DNA from: Marthasterias glacialis
Taxonomy: Eukaryota; Echinodermata; Asteroidea; Forcipulatida; Asteriidae
Length of the DNA stretch: 64,000 nt
Assembly (NCBI GenBank): GCA_911728455.2
Contig: OU452239.1
Span: 558,001-622,000 of the forward strand
Reading direction: 5' to 3'
The notes under the pieces were generated by a model. That model saw only the letters and a program-made list of their open reading frames with translations, ran no database searches and was not told the origin of the DNA. Position numbers and translations under genes: made by a program. Within the stretch, counting starts at the first letter, position 1. Every line of letters begins with the position of its first letter. Shown here piece after piece: positions 22,517-35,700 of this stretch.

Positions 22517-23033
22517 TTTGATATTCCTTTATTTACCTTTATTAATATATTTACAAACTGTTTGTATTTGTGTGTTATTTCTTTATCTACCTTTATTAAT
22601 GTATTTACAAACTGTTTGTATTTGTTTGTTATTTCTTTATCCACCTTTATTAATGTATTTACAAACTGTTTTTATTTGTCTGATATTTCTTAGTCATACC
22701 TTTATTAATGTATTTACAAACTGTTTTTATTAGTGTGATATTTCTTTATCTACCTTTAATGTATTTACAAACTGTTTTTATTTGTTTGATATTTCTTTGT
22801 CATACCTTTATTAATGTACATGTAATTATAACTATTTTTATTTCTTTGATATTCCTTTATCATACCATCATTAATGTATTTAAAACTGTTTTTAATTGTT
22901 TGATATTTCTTTCTCATACCTTTATTAATGTACATGGAATTACAACTATTTTTATTTGTTGATATTCCTTTTTTCATACCATCATTAATGTATTTACAAT
23001 TGTTTTTATTTGTTTGATATTCCTTTGTCAGGG
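22517..23033. repeat. Minisatellite, about 57-bp unit
   Basis: About nine diverged tandem copies of an AT-rich unit containing TTTGATATTTCTTT, TACCTTTATTAATGTATTTA and CAAACTGTTTTTATT. Two units contain an alternative TACATGTAATTATAAC block. It lies about 0.7 kb upstream of the first visible SLC37 exon. Hydrophobic open frames in it are artefacts. Confidence 0.9.
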
Positions 23034-23440
23034 ACCAAAAAGGGAAGAACAATGGCTCCTCTACCAATTTTTGCTCCACTTGTGGATTTTTGCTTCAGAG
23101 GAAAACATCACATGTTGATGTAGGTATCTTCTTCTGGTGAAGAAATCTTTACCACAAGTGAAGAAAGGAAATTGGTTCAATGAATCACAGTGTTCTAATA
23201 TGTATGAAAACCTGGTTTAAAGTAAAACAATTACGTTTGTTTGCAGTGAGCTTAGTTTAAAAAAATGTGTATTTCAGTTCACTGTGCAGGGCACAATTAA
23301 GGCAATGCGCACGCTTCAAAATGCATAATGTAAAGGTATGATACACGTTTAAAACTGCAAGCTTCACTTAAAAAGTGCACTCCCGAAAGGATTCTGCCTT
23401 CAAAAATGGTGCAAGCAAGGTTTATCATGTGATAACATTT

Positions 23441-23690
23441 GGGCCCAATTTCATGGCTCTACTTACCGTAAGTGAAAAATTGGCGCTTGCGGAAGCAGAA
23501 AATTTCGCGCTTACTTAAGCGTATTTCACGGGTTAGCAAGGAATTTTTGCTTGTGCGCGTGCGTAGTTCACCTAACTAAGGATTCGACGCTTACACAGCT
23601 AGCGCAGAAATTCGGCGCTAACCTTATAAGCGGCGAATGGTCTTGGTAAGCGCAGAATGACGCAGTAAGCAGAGCCATGAAATTGGGCCC
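23441..23690. mobile_element. MITE with GGGCCCAATTTCAT ends
   Basis: Exactly inverted 20-bp ends GGGCCCAATTTCATGGCTCT and AGAGCCATGAAATTGGGCCC enclose 210 bp rich in GCGCTTAC-type motifs. This terminus is widespread among marine invertebrate MITEs as I recall. Directly upstream of the first visible SLC37 exon. Confidence 0.9.
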
Positions 23691-23755
23691 AGGTGAATTG
23701 TCTCAATACTTGCCAATTCAAAAGGCCTCACCATTTGATTTCATTCTCTTGCCAG

Positions 23756-26700
23756 GCATAAAGTTTTTGTGTTGGTTCTTACATTCTTCACATACATGAC
23801 GTATCATCTATCAAGAAGACCCATAAGCGTTGCCAAGGTATGTAAACACAAATATGTTGCGAGAAAAAAGAAAAAAAAGAAACAGCTATTGTAAATAGAC
23901 CGATCGATTAAGCCCCGCCTACTAACGTGTCACAGCCAATCACAGCCTTGACTGCACCACTGACTCAAGGCACTGCTCAGAAGGCCACGAAACTAGATAT
24001 CATTCACGAAAACCAAATACGTGTGTATATCCGATAGGTGTGTTTGGCTGCAACCGAACCACTGCTGCGATCATGGCAAGACAGTCACGCCATGCGCTGT
24101 TGCTAGGCAGTTGCTTGGGTAGGCGGGGCTTAATGGATCAGTCTATTGCTAACCAACCAAAAGGACCTATATGCAAAACTTTTTTAATGTCCTCACGTTC
24201 CGACCCTAGCAGAGTCTTTCTCAAAGGCTAAATGACAACACAATGCACACATACAAGTATTCTGGAGTAACCAAAGCAGTGAAGTAGAAAGAATGAAAAG
24301 AGAGAGGCAGAATGCAGTCAGAAGAAGCAAGAGATGCACAATAAAAAGAGAGACACTTATAAAAATTGCTATGAGTATTTTTATTTTCAAGAGTATTGTA
24401 TTAATTTAAAAAGATTTTATTTCGTGAAAAAAGCTATTTTATCGCTTTCGATATGTGCAAGACTTGCACCTAGTCTATTTTGTTCAATACCTTCAAGTAG
24501 AAAATTTGAAATGTTTTTAATATACTTGTTAATTGTTTGATACTTTTTAGGGAGTCTGGTTCAGGAATTGCTCCATACCAATAAATAATCTTATGGTTCC
24601 GATATTCAACATATCAGAAGCTGGCAATGAATACTGGTGTGATTGGGCACCTTTTGGTAAGTAAAGCCTTTTGTCCTTCACATTTTCACCCCCACTCTCT
24701 CCCTTAGAAGAAAGTAACCCTTCTCATCTTTCCCCACATCTTCAGAATGTTCTTGAAACATTTCGTGCAACTGGACACCCTTTCAGTAAGTTGGGTAACC
24801 CCTTACTCTGTCACAACCCCCACCCCTTCCCCCGACCCTTTACACCCCACTAGGAACAAGAGTACAGTTAACTTCTTCAGACCTGAAACTACACGAAGGC
24901 AATGGAGGCCACTGCCTCAGTTGCCCTGGTCTTGGCCTTTGTGCCCCTTCAAAAGTTTTCCCTCATTAAGATTTTCCAACGGAAGTTCCCTTTGAAAAGT
25001 GACAACGGCCTTGCCCTCTCAAAGATGTAATTCCAAGTCTGCGTTTGTCTTGCTTCATCTCCATTTCCATCAAATAATTCCTTTACTACTCTCAAGTCTC
25101 CAGCCTTTCAACCCCGCCCGTTGGACATACATGTATCTAACTCCCTTCTCATCTCAGCTTCTTCATGTCCACCCAATCTCCTAGAAATGATCAATTCTTT
25201 CTTGTCATAATCTTTTGTTCTTTCAATTCATCTTCCTCCGTCCTCGGATAATATAGCTAAATCCCTTCTTCTCACACCTTCCCCTTTCTGCCACATCCCT
25301 TGGAATTATTGATGTGACTATGCAGCTTCCCATTTCTCCGAGCAATTTCACTGTAAAAAATTACTTTGAAACTCTTTTCTTGTCACTCCCAGATAGGGAA
25401 GATGCAAAAGTCCTTCTTGGATGGCTTGACACTGGTTACCTGTTTGCATATGCCGTTGGAATGTTCATTAGGTGAGTACAGATTTAATTTTTTGAATTAA
25501 ATAAAGAGGGTGATGGCGTTTTTAACCAGTAGAAATCGGATGACTCGACACGCAAATACTGTTGAAGCCAGCAAACAGAGGTCGTGTAAACACAGCAATG
25601 TGTATTAAACATTTGAATACCGGAACAAAGGTCGCCTGGATGTTTTGCTTCGAAGCTTGCTCAGAGTATGCTCTCCTTTTGGCACATTGAGACTTTCTTG
25701 GGAGAGTTCCAAACCTTTTATCTTAACAGTGTTTGAAGGCCAGACAGTCAGATTTAAAAAAAAAACAAAAAAATCATACGTTACCTCTGTCAAAATGAAA
25801 TGCAATATGGGTATATTACAATGGCATGGCTGCAGGAGTTTCACAGCCTGCTGAGTACACACCACAGCACATCACAGTAGAGACAGCAGCACTATTGGAA
25901 TGTCTTTGAGGCACATTCGCGAATGGCCGCATGAGCGCCTCGATGCAGGCTATTGATGTCACCGATTAGCATCACAATGGAAGGCACAACAGAAGACGTC
26001 GTTAATGAGGTGTCTGAGGGACTTGGGGTCACAGGAGCACCGCATCCACTTATCCGAGTGCGGAGCTTTGCGGGACCGTCGCAGCGCGCTGCAGCGTGCC
26101 GATTAATTTATTTTTGGTGGCTTCCGTTAAAACCCTGGGCTCCGCCCCACTGAAAAATTTACGCCGTTTAACCATAAGCTGATTTTTTATCAACACCCTG
26201 TCTTTCAGGTCAATAACCCCCCCTGCAAGCCCAAGGCTATAATAAAATTAAAATGACCATTGGGGTGAATTGGAGTGCCAACCAAGACTTAGACTTGTGT
26301 TATTTACGATCAGTGTGTGGCGCAAGTTGTTTTCACAAAGTGCATACCGCCCTGTGCCAAGGATCCTTAGCACAGGGGTCAATCAATTACTGTACGGAGA
26401 CAGGTGGCTGCTGTCTTTCAACACTCCTTACTCTGCAGTGGCCAATGGGAGTCTACAGGCTTGTGGGATATATCAGGGGTGATGATTACATGGAATCTTG
26501 GCTTTTTTGGCCGATTGACAAAAAAGTTATGGCCATATTTGTTTGTACCTGCTGAATTTTATCACGTTGTTGTCACAATAGTTTGAAAACTTCCATAGGC
26601 CCAATTACTTTTCCATGGTTTGATTGCATTGTTTTGTATTCTTTACAGTGGTCACATAGCAGAGAGAATGAGTCTGCGCTACTTTCTTACTGGCGGAATG

Positions 26701-29700
26701 ATACTCAGTGGAATATTCACTGCCGCAGTGGGATTTGCCGAATTCTTCCAAATACACAACTATGCTTATTTTATCTCTATGATGGTGAGTGGTAAAATTC
26801 AGCCAAATACCCATTCGCTTTTCTTAACACTACTGTAGTTGAGGGCACACCAAATGCCACCAGGGAAATTTGAAATGCTAAGTGGCAGCAGACCTATGGT
26901 GTAAGATCTGTTGTTCTAACCCGACTGGGCCTGCAGCTTTATGTGGAGTGCGGTGAGCCATGGATGCTGGATGCGTTGGGCCGTGAAGGCGGGAAACTAG
27001 GAGTGTGTGGTGTAGTGGATCCCATGAGGTTGGAATGGGGAGGGAAGTGGTTGCTCACTAGGTGTTTCAGTCTGGCCTCGACACTGGAGCAAAAAGGAAC
27101 GGGTACAGTCTGTGGGGGAGGGTTGAAGAGACTACTTGCCTGATTAGGTTGGCTTTGGGTATAGAAGACCCTAGATCGGAGGAGGGAGGCAGAGGGGGTG
27201 GGGACTTATGTCTGATGTCTAAAACCCTCTTGTTTTCAGACCTGTGGATGTCAGGGTTCCTGTTATGCATACAGTTGAACAGATTGTAATTATTGCATTC
27301 AGGAATAAAGAACATTGTGATTTGGTTTTGCCTTACACAGTAGGCCTATTACACAGACGTTTGATTACTCGGCGCTTTCCTAGACATGTTAAACCAATCC
27401 ACTGGCATCTCTTCCTTGTAGAAACTTATTAAATTCTCAGATTTTATAATCCGGTGATTGTTTTTTCAATTTGTTTAATCCCATTTTACTTGCAGGTTTT
27501 AGGGGGTTTCTTCCAGGCTACCGGCTGGCCGGCAGTCGTTGCTGTAGTAGCCAACTGGTATGGCAAAGGAAAGTAAGTACTGCTAGTTAACATGGAAAAA
27601 CCCATCTGTGTCAACATAAATACAGTCCTGTAAAATATGAAGAACTGAGACGAAGACCATGTCTTGATTTCACAAAGAGCAGGGCTTGATTTAGACACTA
27701 GCTCGGCGTACAAACACTAGTCAAGAGTGCTGCGGGCTTGTCAAACTCGCTTCTGGGCAGCCCGGCTGGGCTAGTCAAAAATGAATCAGATAACTCCTCT
27801 TTCTAAAATGCACCCAGTCAGTTTTCCATGTAGTGTAAATGGTCAGGCTAGTGACAATTTGTGAGGGCTAGTCAGAACTACAGCTGACTAGCCCGGTGGT
27901 CTAGTCAGAAAAAAATTTTGTGCAAGCCCTGAAGAGTTAAGAGTGATCTGGACATGTTTATCAATCTTAATTGCCAAGCATCTCTATGACATTATTGACA
28001 ACTCATCTTAACATGAATCTTATTTCTTTTGAAATATTGGACTTTGTATGATTGCATGCTTATGCTGCCCTCTATGGACCTTATGCATTGATCTCATCAC
28101 ACGGCCATCTTAGGAGTAAAACAGTGATGAAACAATGGCAATCTAATTACATGTGGCCCATAGGATAGACCAATGAGCAAGCTTCTTTTGAGCTCTAGCC
28201 AAGGGCGCCCCACTCAAAGGACGTCATGTGCTCAAGGTCTATTATGACTTGCCTAATTTGCTCAAACAAAGTAGTTAACCGATTTAATAGCAGTTTGTTC
28301 AAACTGTTAATTTTGAGATATGCCCCCTTTTTTCTTATCAAAAGTTGATGAAAATCAGACAGTGGGATCTGCAACAAAGCACTTTATAATGCATGAATGA
28401 AATTTGTATTGTTCTCTTTTTTGTAGGCGTGGCTCAATAATGGGGGTGTGGAACATTCACACAAGTCTCGGCAATATTTTAGGCGCGTTGGTGGCAGGTG
28501 CTCTAATAGATGAGACATGGGCGTGGTCGTTCATTATTCCTGGATGTATTATTGCTGGTATGGGAGTCATCGTCTTCCTCTTCCTGATAGAATGTAAGTT
28601 TATAAATACAAAGCCGCCATCAGGTCGACCTAGGTTTTGCTTGCGCTGTGACGGAACCGTCGGGATCAAGCAGAAAATTAATGCTCAGGTCACTATAACT
28701 GAGTAATCGTGTGAATGTCGTGGAACTAGCGATCGGGGAACACGTCGCAGCAGTTGGAATCTTTCTGCTCTTGTGACTGTTGATTTTTTCAGACGGCGAT
28801 TGATGCCGATCGTCCCAACATCTCGTTGTACTCTGATAGAGACGGTCTTAGCTCAGGCGCAGCATCATCCGAAAAAGTCAGTCGCAGACTGTTCTGTATC
28901 ATCGCAAGGTCGACCTGAGGTCATCTTAAAAAGCAACAGTAAATAAAAATAGAGCCTATCTTACACATGTACACAGTACTAACAATAGTACACTGGAGTT
29001 TTCCTAGGAAAGGACGATTCTGGACCCCTCTACAAGCCTCGATCTTAAGAAAAACGGGGGCAGGTCTTTGCTGGCCAAATCAGAAAAATTGTACAAGGGC
29101 ATGCTGGCCAAGTACGTAGTGACAGTGCAATTTTCGTGAAGGGCATGCTGGCCAACTCGACAGGGCATGAGGCCAATGGCCTCGGTGGCCTCGGTTAAGA
29201 TCAAGGCCTACCTCTAACTAACTGTCATATTTTCTGGGAAGGAAATCATAAATGCCTTTAAGGAAATTTAATTGACGATGGAAGCCTTAGGGATGGATGC
29301 AAAATTAAACAAACGGTAACTCGAGGTAAGTGTCTTGGTTTTACAGGGTTTTCCGAGGTAAAAAGGTAGTGGGTCTATAATGAGCTGATTATCTACGGGT
29401 CAATGGATTCAGAATTGATTCCTGGAGCAGTGTTTATAAACGCTCAGTGTGGAATGATTGCTTATCCTTTAATCCTATCCAGTTGGTCCATTCAAGCTGA
29501 ATGTTTTTTATGGCCCACTTGTGCCAAGTTGACCTTAAGGTCTGGAAGACTATTCATAGCTTCATTGTTTGTATGCAAGTTTGTTTTACCTCGGGAAAAC
29601 CCTGTAAAACCTAGACACTTACCCTGAGTTACCACTTGTTTAATTTCGCATTCATCCCTTTAAGAAACTTGTAAACAAGGGTACTTGTTGCCCCCCCACC

Positions 29701-32700
29701 CCTCTGGCCAACCTTGAAAAGTCAGTTTTTTTTTTGCCCCACTCCGCACTTTCTATACATAGCTATTGAAGGATTGAAGGATTGGCATTCTTTTGTGTAC
29801 ATTATTCAAGGTAGCTATGGATGCATTGACTTGGACATAACCCGATGTTATATTTTATCAACAGATCCGACAGATATTGGATGTGACTCACCCGAGCAAA
29901 GTTCAAGTAACAAGGTAACACAAACATTCACATTTTTTATTCAAAGACAGTGATTTTTTTTTTTTTTTTAGGTGTTATCAAAATACCTTTTTTCAATGCA
30001 GTCATCATGGAGACTTTCCCATTTCTTTTTTTAAAGATGAAATGTCAGACATGTATAGTTGAGTGCCTGGCAGAAGGTCGCTGGGGCTTTTACACTCTTG
30101 TACTGGGCATGCAACCCTTTACCACTTTGGCTCGGGTTTTCCAGATTTTTTTCCCGTGCCACCTACAGGTTTATTGTTGAGAATTTTGTTAATAATAAAG
30201 TGGTCAAAATGAAAGAATGCCTGAATTAAGTGTAGCTGAAGTAAAGACAAAAAACAATGTCACAACCTGCACTGGGATTTGCATTTCTCTTTTGCAAAAA
30301 TTGGAATAATCAAAATAATAATAGTGTACATTTATAATGTGCCATGTCTGTCGTAAATGACACTCCTGGCGCTGATTTATCAAATCTGGTGGAGTGGAGA
30401 TTGTTACAAATGATTTTATGAGACGAAGCAACCATAATACAACACCTTGAAAGGGATACAAGGTGAGGTGGCGCATATTGCTGCCAGACCATGTTAGAAA
30501 CACCAGGGCGAACCCCGTCTCTTTATGATAAGTGTACTGGGTTCTTTTACGTGCAATACACAACACACGTGACCAACTGCTTTACCTCCAATGGGAAGGA
30601 CGAAGGAATAATGGTTAAGTGTCTTGCTTAAGGACATAAGTATCAAGACCGGGACTCGAACCCACACTCTGCTGATCAGAAACACCAGAGCTTGAGTCCG
30701 GTGCTCTTAACCGCTCGTTCACGACACGCCATTAATGAAAGCCCTCGTTGTTCATCCGTTTATCCTTTTGCCGATTATGGCATGCTGGAATGTCGCACGT
30801 ATCTTCCAGCTGAGAGCAAATGGGAAACAAGAAACCGCTTGTAATACATTACTATTGTATTTTGTATTGCAGGATGCACTTAATTACTCCACATCTGAAG
30901 CTTCAGGTCACGATGTTGGTCATGACCGTGAATCGGTTATATCAGAGAAGCCTGCAGTCAGTGTATGGGTTGCTCTGACAATACCGGTGAGTCCTGGTTC
31001 AATGGGAGAAGGTTTTACTACTGATGATTGATGTATCTATCCTAACGCTGAATGATATCAACATTTTGGCAGGCGATATTATCAGCAGCTAATATCGCCG
31101 ATATATCGGCAAAATTTAAAAAACAAAAGCGATGTTATCGCAATATGGTCCAGCACTTATGTATCCCATATAAAATGAAGACTTGAGATGAAAATGAAAT
31201 TGTTGAACTTTGACCTGAGAATACAGTGGTTTATTAAACTTAACTCTCCTTAACTCGGCGTAGAACAAAACCGGGTGCGCACAAAAAAAAAAAAAGAAGA
31301 CTTGAGATGAAGATGAAATCGTTGAACTTTGACCTGAGAATACAGTGGTTTGTTGAACTTAACTCTCCTTAACTCGGCGTAGAACAAAACAACCGCGTGC
31401 GCACAAGTAATGCAATGGCATGGCAAGTAATACAATGGCATGAATGATAAACTATAATCACCTTCGATGAAATTTTCTTTGGCAAATTAAACCCGTATTG
31501 TGAGGTTGTTAAAATCAAGAGGATTGGATTGAATTTGTTCTTCCACAAACCATTGATACATGTATGACATACATGGCCTATCACCTCTAACAGCTTACAA
31601 AACGGTAATAATTTTTTTGTTTTTCGCCCACAGGGAGTTATTGAGTTTTCATTATCATTATTTTTCTGCAAATTGGTCAGCTATACATTCCTGTTTTGGC
31701 TTCCTTACTACATTGACAGTACAAGTAAGTATTGTTGACAAAGGTCACGATTTCCTGTTTGTCACTGTGATATTGAACACCGATTCTCATTGTAACAAAA
31801 AGGTGTCAGACTATTTTACACTCCAAGCCTCCGTTTACATTGGTTTGAATTGAACTGTATGAAAACTAGTTTCAGGCGATGCCATTAATCTTTGAGATAA
31901 GTAGGGCGGTCAGGTTGGCGTAGTGGTATCTTTCCTCGCCTTCCACCTCTGGGACCCCGGTTCGAATTCCACCAGGGGCACTTTGTGGATTGGGTTTTTC
32001 AGTCCCTACCTGATTGCGTGAGTTTTCCCCTGGAATATTCCTCTGGGATTTTCCTCCCACATCTAAAACTGAAACTTCCTTCCTTTGTCTTCTCTCAGTG
32101 GGGTTCTTGGGTAGTATAGTGATTTAGTTCGCTTTTCTGAGAATCGTTGGCTTCACAACAAGAATAACTAATAATAATATTAATAATAACAATAAAGTCA
32201 GTAAGTATGGTACAAAATAAAAAGAGGGGTGGAACTTTCTAGAAGAGGTGAACTTTTCAACAGCTCAACGATAGCTCTGATGAAGCTCTTTTTATGATTT
32301 CCTTTGGTTTCTGCAGCTCATTTGAATGATGCCCAGTCTGCGGACCTGTCCACATTGTTTGATGTTGGTGGTGTTCTAGGAGGGATAGTGATTGGTTGTT
32401 TATCAGATTTGTCAGGAGCTAGTGCAACTGTATCATTCGTGGCCCTCATTTTCTCAGCACCTTTGGTAAGTTATTTAACCTCAGCGCATCTCCATTATTC
32501 AAAAACTTTGCTTGATCCAGGAGGATAAAAATTCGTCCACCCTGTCTTTAAGGTCAATAACCCACCCTGCAAGCTCAAAACCATTATAAATCACTGTGGG
32601 GGTGAATTGGAGTGCCAGCGAAGACTTCGACTTGTGTTATTTAAGATCCATGTGCCGCACAAGCTGTTTTCACAAATTGCATACCGCCCTGTGCCAAGGA

Positions 32701-35700
32701 TCCTTAGCACAAGGTCAATCAATTACTACACTGAGACAGGTGGCTGCTGTCTTTCAACACTCCTTACTCTGCGTGGTTAGGGTCTGGCCAATGGGAGTCT
32801 ACAGGCTTGTGGGGTATACCAGGGGTGAGGACTACATGGAATCTTGGCCTTATTGGCCCATTGAAAAAAAAGTTATGACCATATTTGGTAAAATGTGGAT
32901 TATTTTTTAACCTCCCCGCTGACGCAAGGGTTTTAATTAAAGCTGAACACCTCTTACCCTGCCTACATGTATTAAATCTCTATACTCACCTTTACTCATA
33001 AAATGAATCTTGTCAAGATAAAGGAATAGCGAGTGTCCGTTGTCAGACGGCTTTCTCTCAGACGAAATATTTCTGAGGACAACTTGTTATTGGAAAATTT
33101 GCTTTGAGATTGAGAATTGTTAGCAACTTATTTGATTTATTCCATACCTGCCAACTGTCCAGAGATTAAAAACACCTAAAACCGGTTGGGATGGACTGGT
33201 TTTCAGAGGTGGAGTATTACAGAATTAAAGAAAAAAAAACTTAATCGGCAGTTTGAGTCGGAGACCTGCTAAAATACCAATTATTGTAACAAGTACATGA
33301 ACAAGAACGCACAAAATATTAAAACTTATTTAAATTTTATTCCTTTTGCAGGTTTATCTCTACAATGCATTCGGTTACATCAGCCTTGCAAGCAGTATAG
33401 GTATGTCATGTAGTAGAATAGATCGGTCTGTCAGGCCTTGTCCACCATAGTACATGTAAATGTCTGGCAGGGGAACTCTAATGGGGTAGACAAGTGGGTC
33501 TTTGCCACCTCAATCATTAAGCCAGTGCGGTATAGACTAACCTGAGCAGCTCATTTATGGGCGTGCCACACGCTCATCCATGCACATGGACTGTGAATCC
33601 TCCAAGCTGATTGGTACATGTTATGCTCAGCTGATGCACTATTGTCGCGTGGCATGCAAGTGTGACGGCCATAGCTGGGTTGAATGTCTTTTGTATGCGA
33701 TTTCAGTTGAATTAAGTTACCTCTGGCAGGCCTCGATCTTAAGAAAAACTGGGGCAGGCCTTTGCTGGCCAATTTAGAGAAATTGTACAAGGGCATGCTG
33801 GCCAAGTTGGTAGTGACAGTGCAATTTTTCTGAAGGGCATGCTGGCCAACTCGACAGGGCATGAGGCCAATGGCCTCGGTGGTCTTGGTTAAGATCAAGG
33901 CCTGCTCTGGGAAAGGTTTACACGGGATCTGATTTTATAATTTTTGTTTGTCTTTCATAGGTCTGATGATGGTGACAGCTTTCTTTACAAATGCACCCTA
34001 TGCTCTCATAACAACAGCAGTCTCCGCTGATTTGGTAAGAATGTATTTGACGTTGTCGGGTATCGTGACGTGGTCAAGAGCACCGGCCTCAAGCTCTAGT
34101 ATCTCTGATCAGCAGAGTGTGGGTTCGAGTCCCAGTCTTGACATCTCTGTCCTTCATGTCCTTAAGCAAGACACTTCAACTTGCTTTGGTCCTGTGTGTT
34201 ATGTAATGCATGTAAACGAGCTCAGTCATGCTAGTACACTAATCTAATGGGTTTGCCCGGATGTTTTCTGGCATGGTTGTTTGCAGACTGCATCACATCC
34301 TTGTTGATATGCTATATAAAGAGGTCTCATAATTAAAAGACTTGGCAAACCTATCTTGAAACACATTAATAAGCGCATTGAGATGCCCATAGATAATAAG
34401 GTATTGCATGGTATCACAGCTTGCAAACGTAATATTGTTTTTTCCTTTGTGCCAGTACATCCTCGAGTTGGGCTACGTCCCGTAGCCGTAGATCTTGAGG
34501 GTCTTTCGCAGAATCCTAGTTGCTCCCAAAAATGCTGCCTTCTGGAGCAGATCTACTCTTAAAGTTTTGCCTATTTGGTCTGGATGCTTCTCCAGTGCCT
34601 TCAGAATGGTGCCAACCACCACTGGGACTACATTTCACCTGGCCACGACCCTGCCGGTTTTAAACAACCGTTTAAGACCTCGGTCACCAATCTTCCATTC
34701 CTTTTTCAAAACATACATTGTAAGTTTCATGAGAAGAAATGAATAAACATTTTCTGATTTTGACCTTCTTCAGGGTACGCATCCATCCCTTCATGGGAAT
34801 GCCAAAGCTCTGGCAACGGTAGCAGCAATCATTGACGGTACAGGCACGATCGGTGCCGCTCTCGGCCCTCTACTGACGGGTCTCATAAATCCTGGTACAG
34901 GGGAACGAGGTTGGACAGCTGTGTTTCTGATGTTAGCTGGATCAGAACTTTTATCCGCATTGGTAATTATTTCCGTTTCTTTGTGGGGCGTGGGGGAGTG
35001 GGTTATCAAAGTGTACATTCCTTGCAGTCTTCAAATGTTATGAGGAGATTATGGGGTAATAAAGGTTAGGTCATCATTTTGTTTTTGGTCAAAGAACACT
35101 ACACTACCTCTCAACTTTACCAATCCTATATTTGACCTTTAGTTATTGTTGTAAGTACTGTGCATTTAAAGACGTCGACTCGTCAACGTGCGACAAACAA
35201 ATTTGTGCCACGAAAGATCACCTTTGACCTGTGCAGGCGTTGTACATAAACTATGTACGGATACATGATCATTTGTGCCACAGAAATAGCCATCGGGTAA
35301 TGGTGACGAGTGGGCGTTGTTAAGCCGTTTGACTGCAAAGAGTGTGGGTGCAATAAAACAAAGATAATTGTATTAATACTGATTCATTTTCCTTTTTATT
35401 CAAACAGTTTTTAATTAGGCTTGTGTACAGAGACATCAAGAAGTGTGCCTGCAAAAGTGATTACCAGCCACTTTTGTCAGATCAATCAATAAATGGTGAC
35501 ACAAGTGCAGGGTAAGATTCCTTCTATAGTCTTAAAGATCACACCTTCAAAACACCTAACTTTTATTTGATGTTATCTTTTTTAGTCTGGTTCGGTGATT
35601 AGAACCAGACTCTTTTGGCTGTATTATTTTGTGTTTCTTTTTTATCCGTCCTTATTTTGCGTGCATGGGTTTTGAATAGAATGCATTGCTGTTTGAGAAT

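Noticed and set aside
22379-23079. Membrane-protein-like hydrophobic open frames
   Set aside because: They are translations of an AT-rich tandem repeat with no start context or splice support.
23701-23800. Start codon within the first visible SLC37 exon
   Set aside because: The only ATG in that exon falls inside the first membrane helix; homologues begin about 20-25 residues earlier, so an upstream exon must exist.
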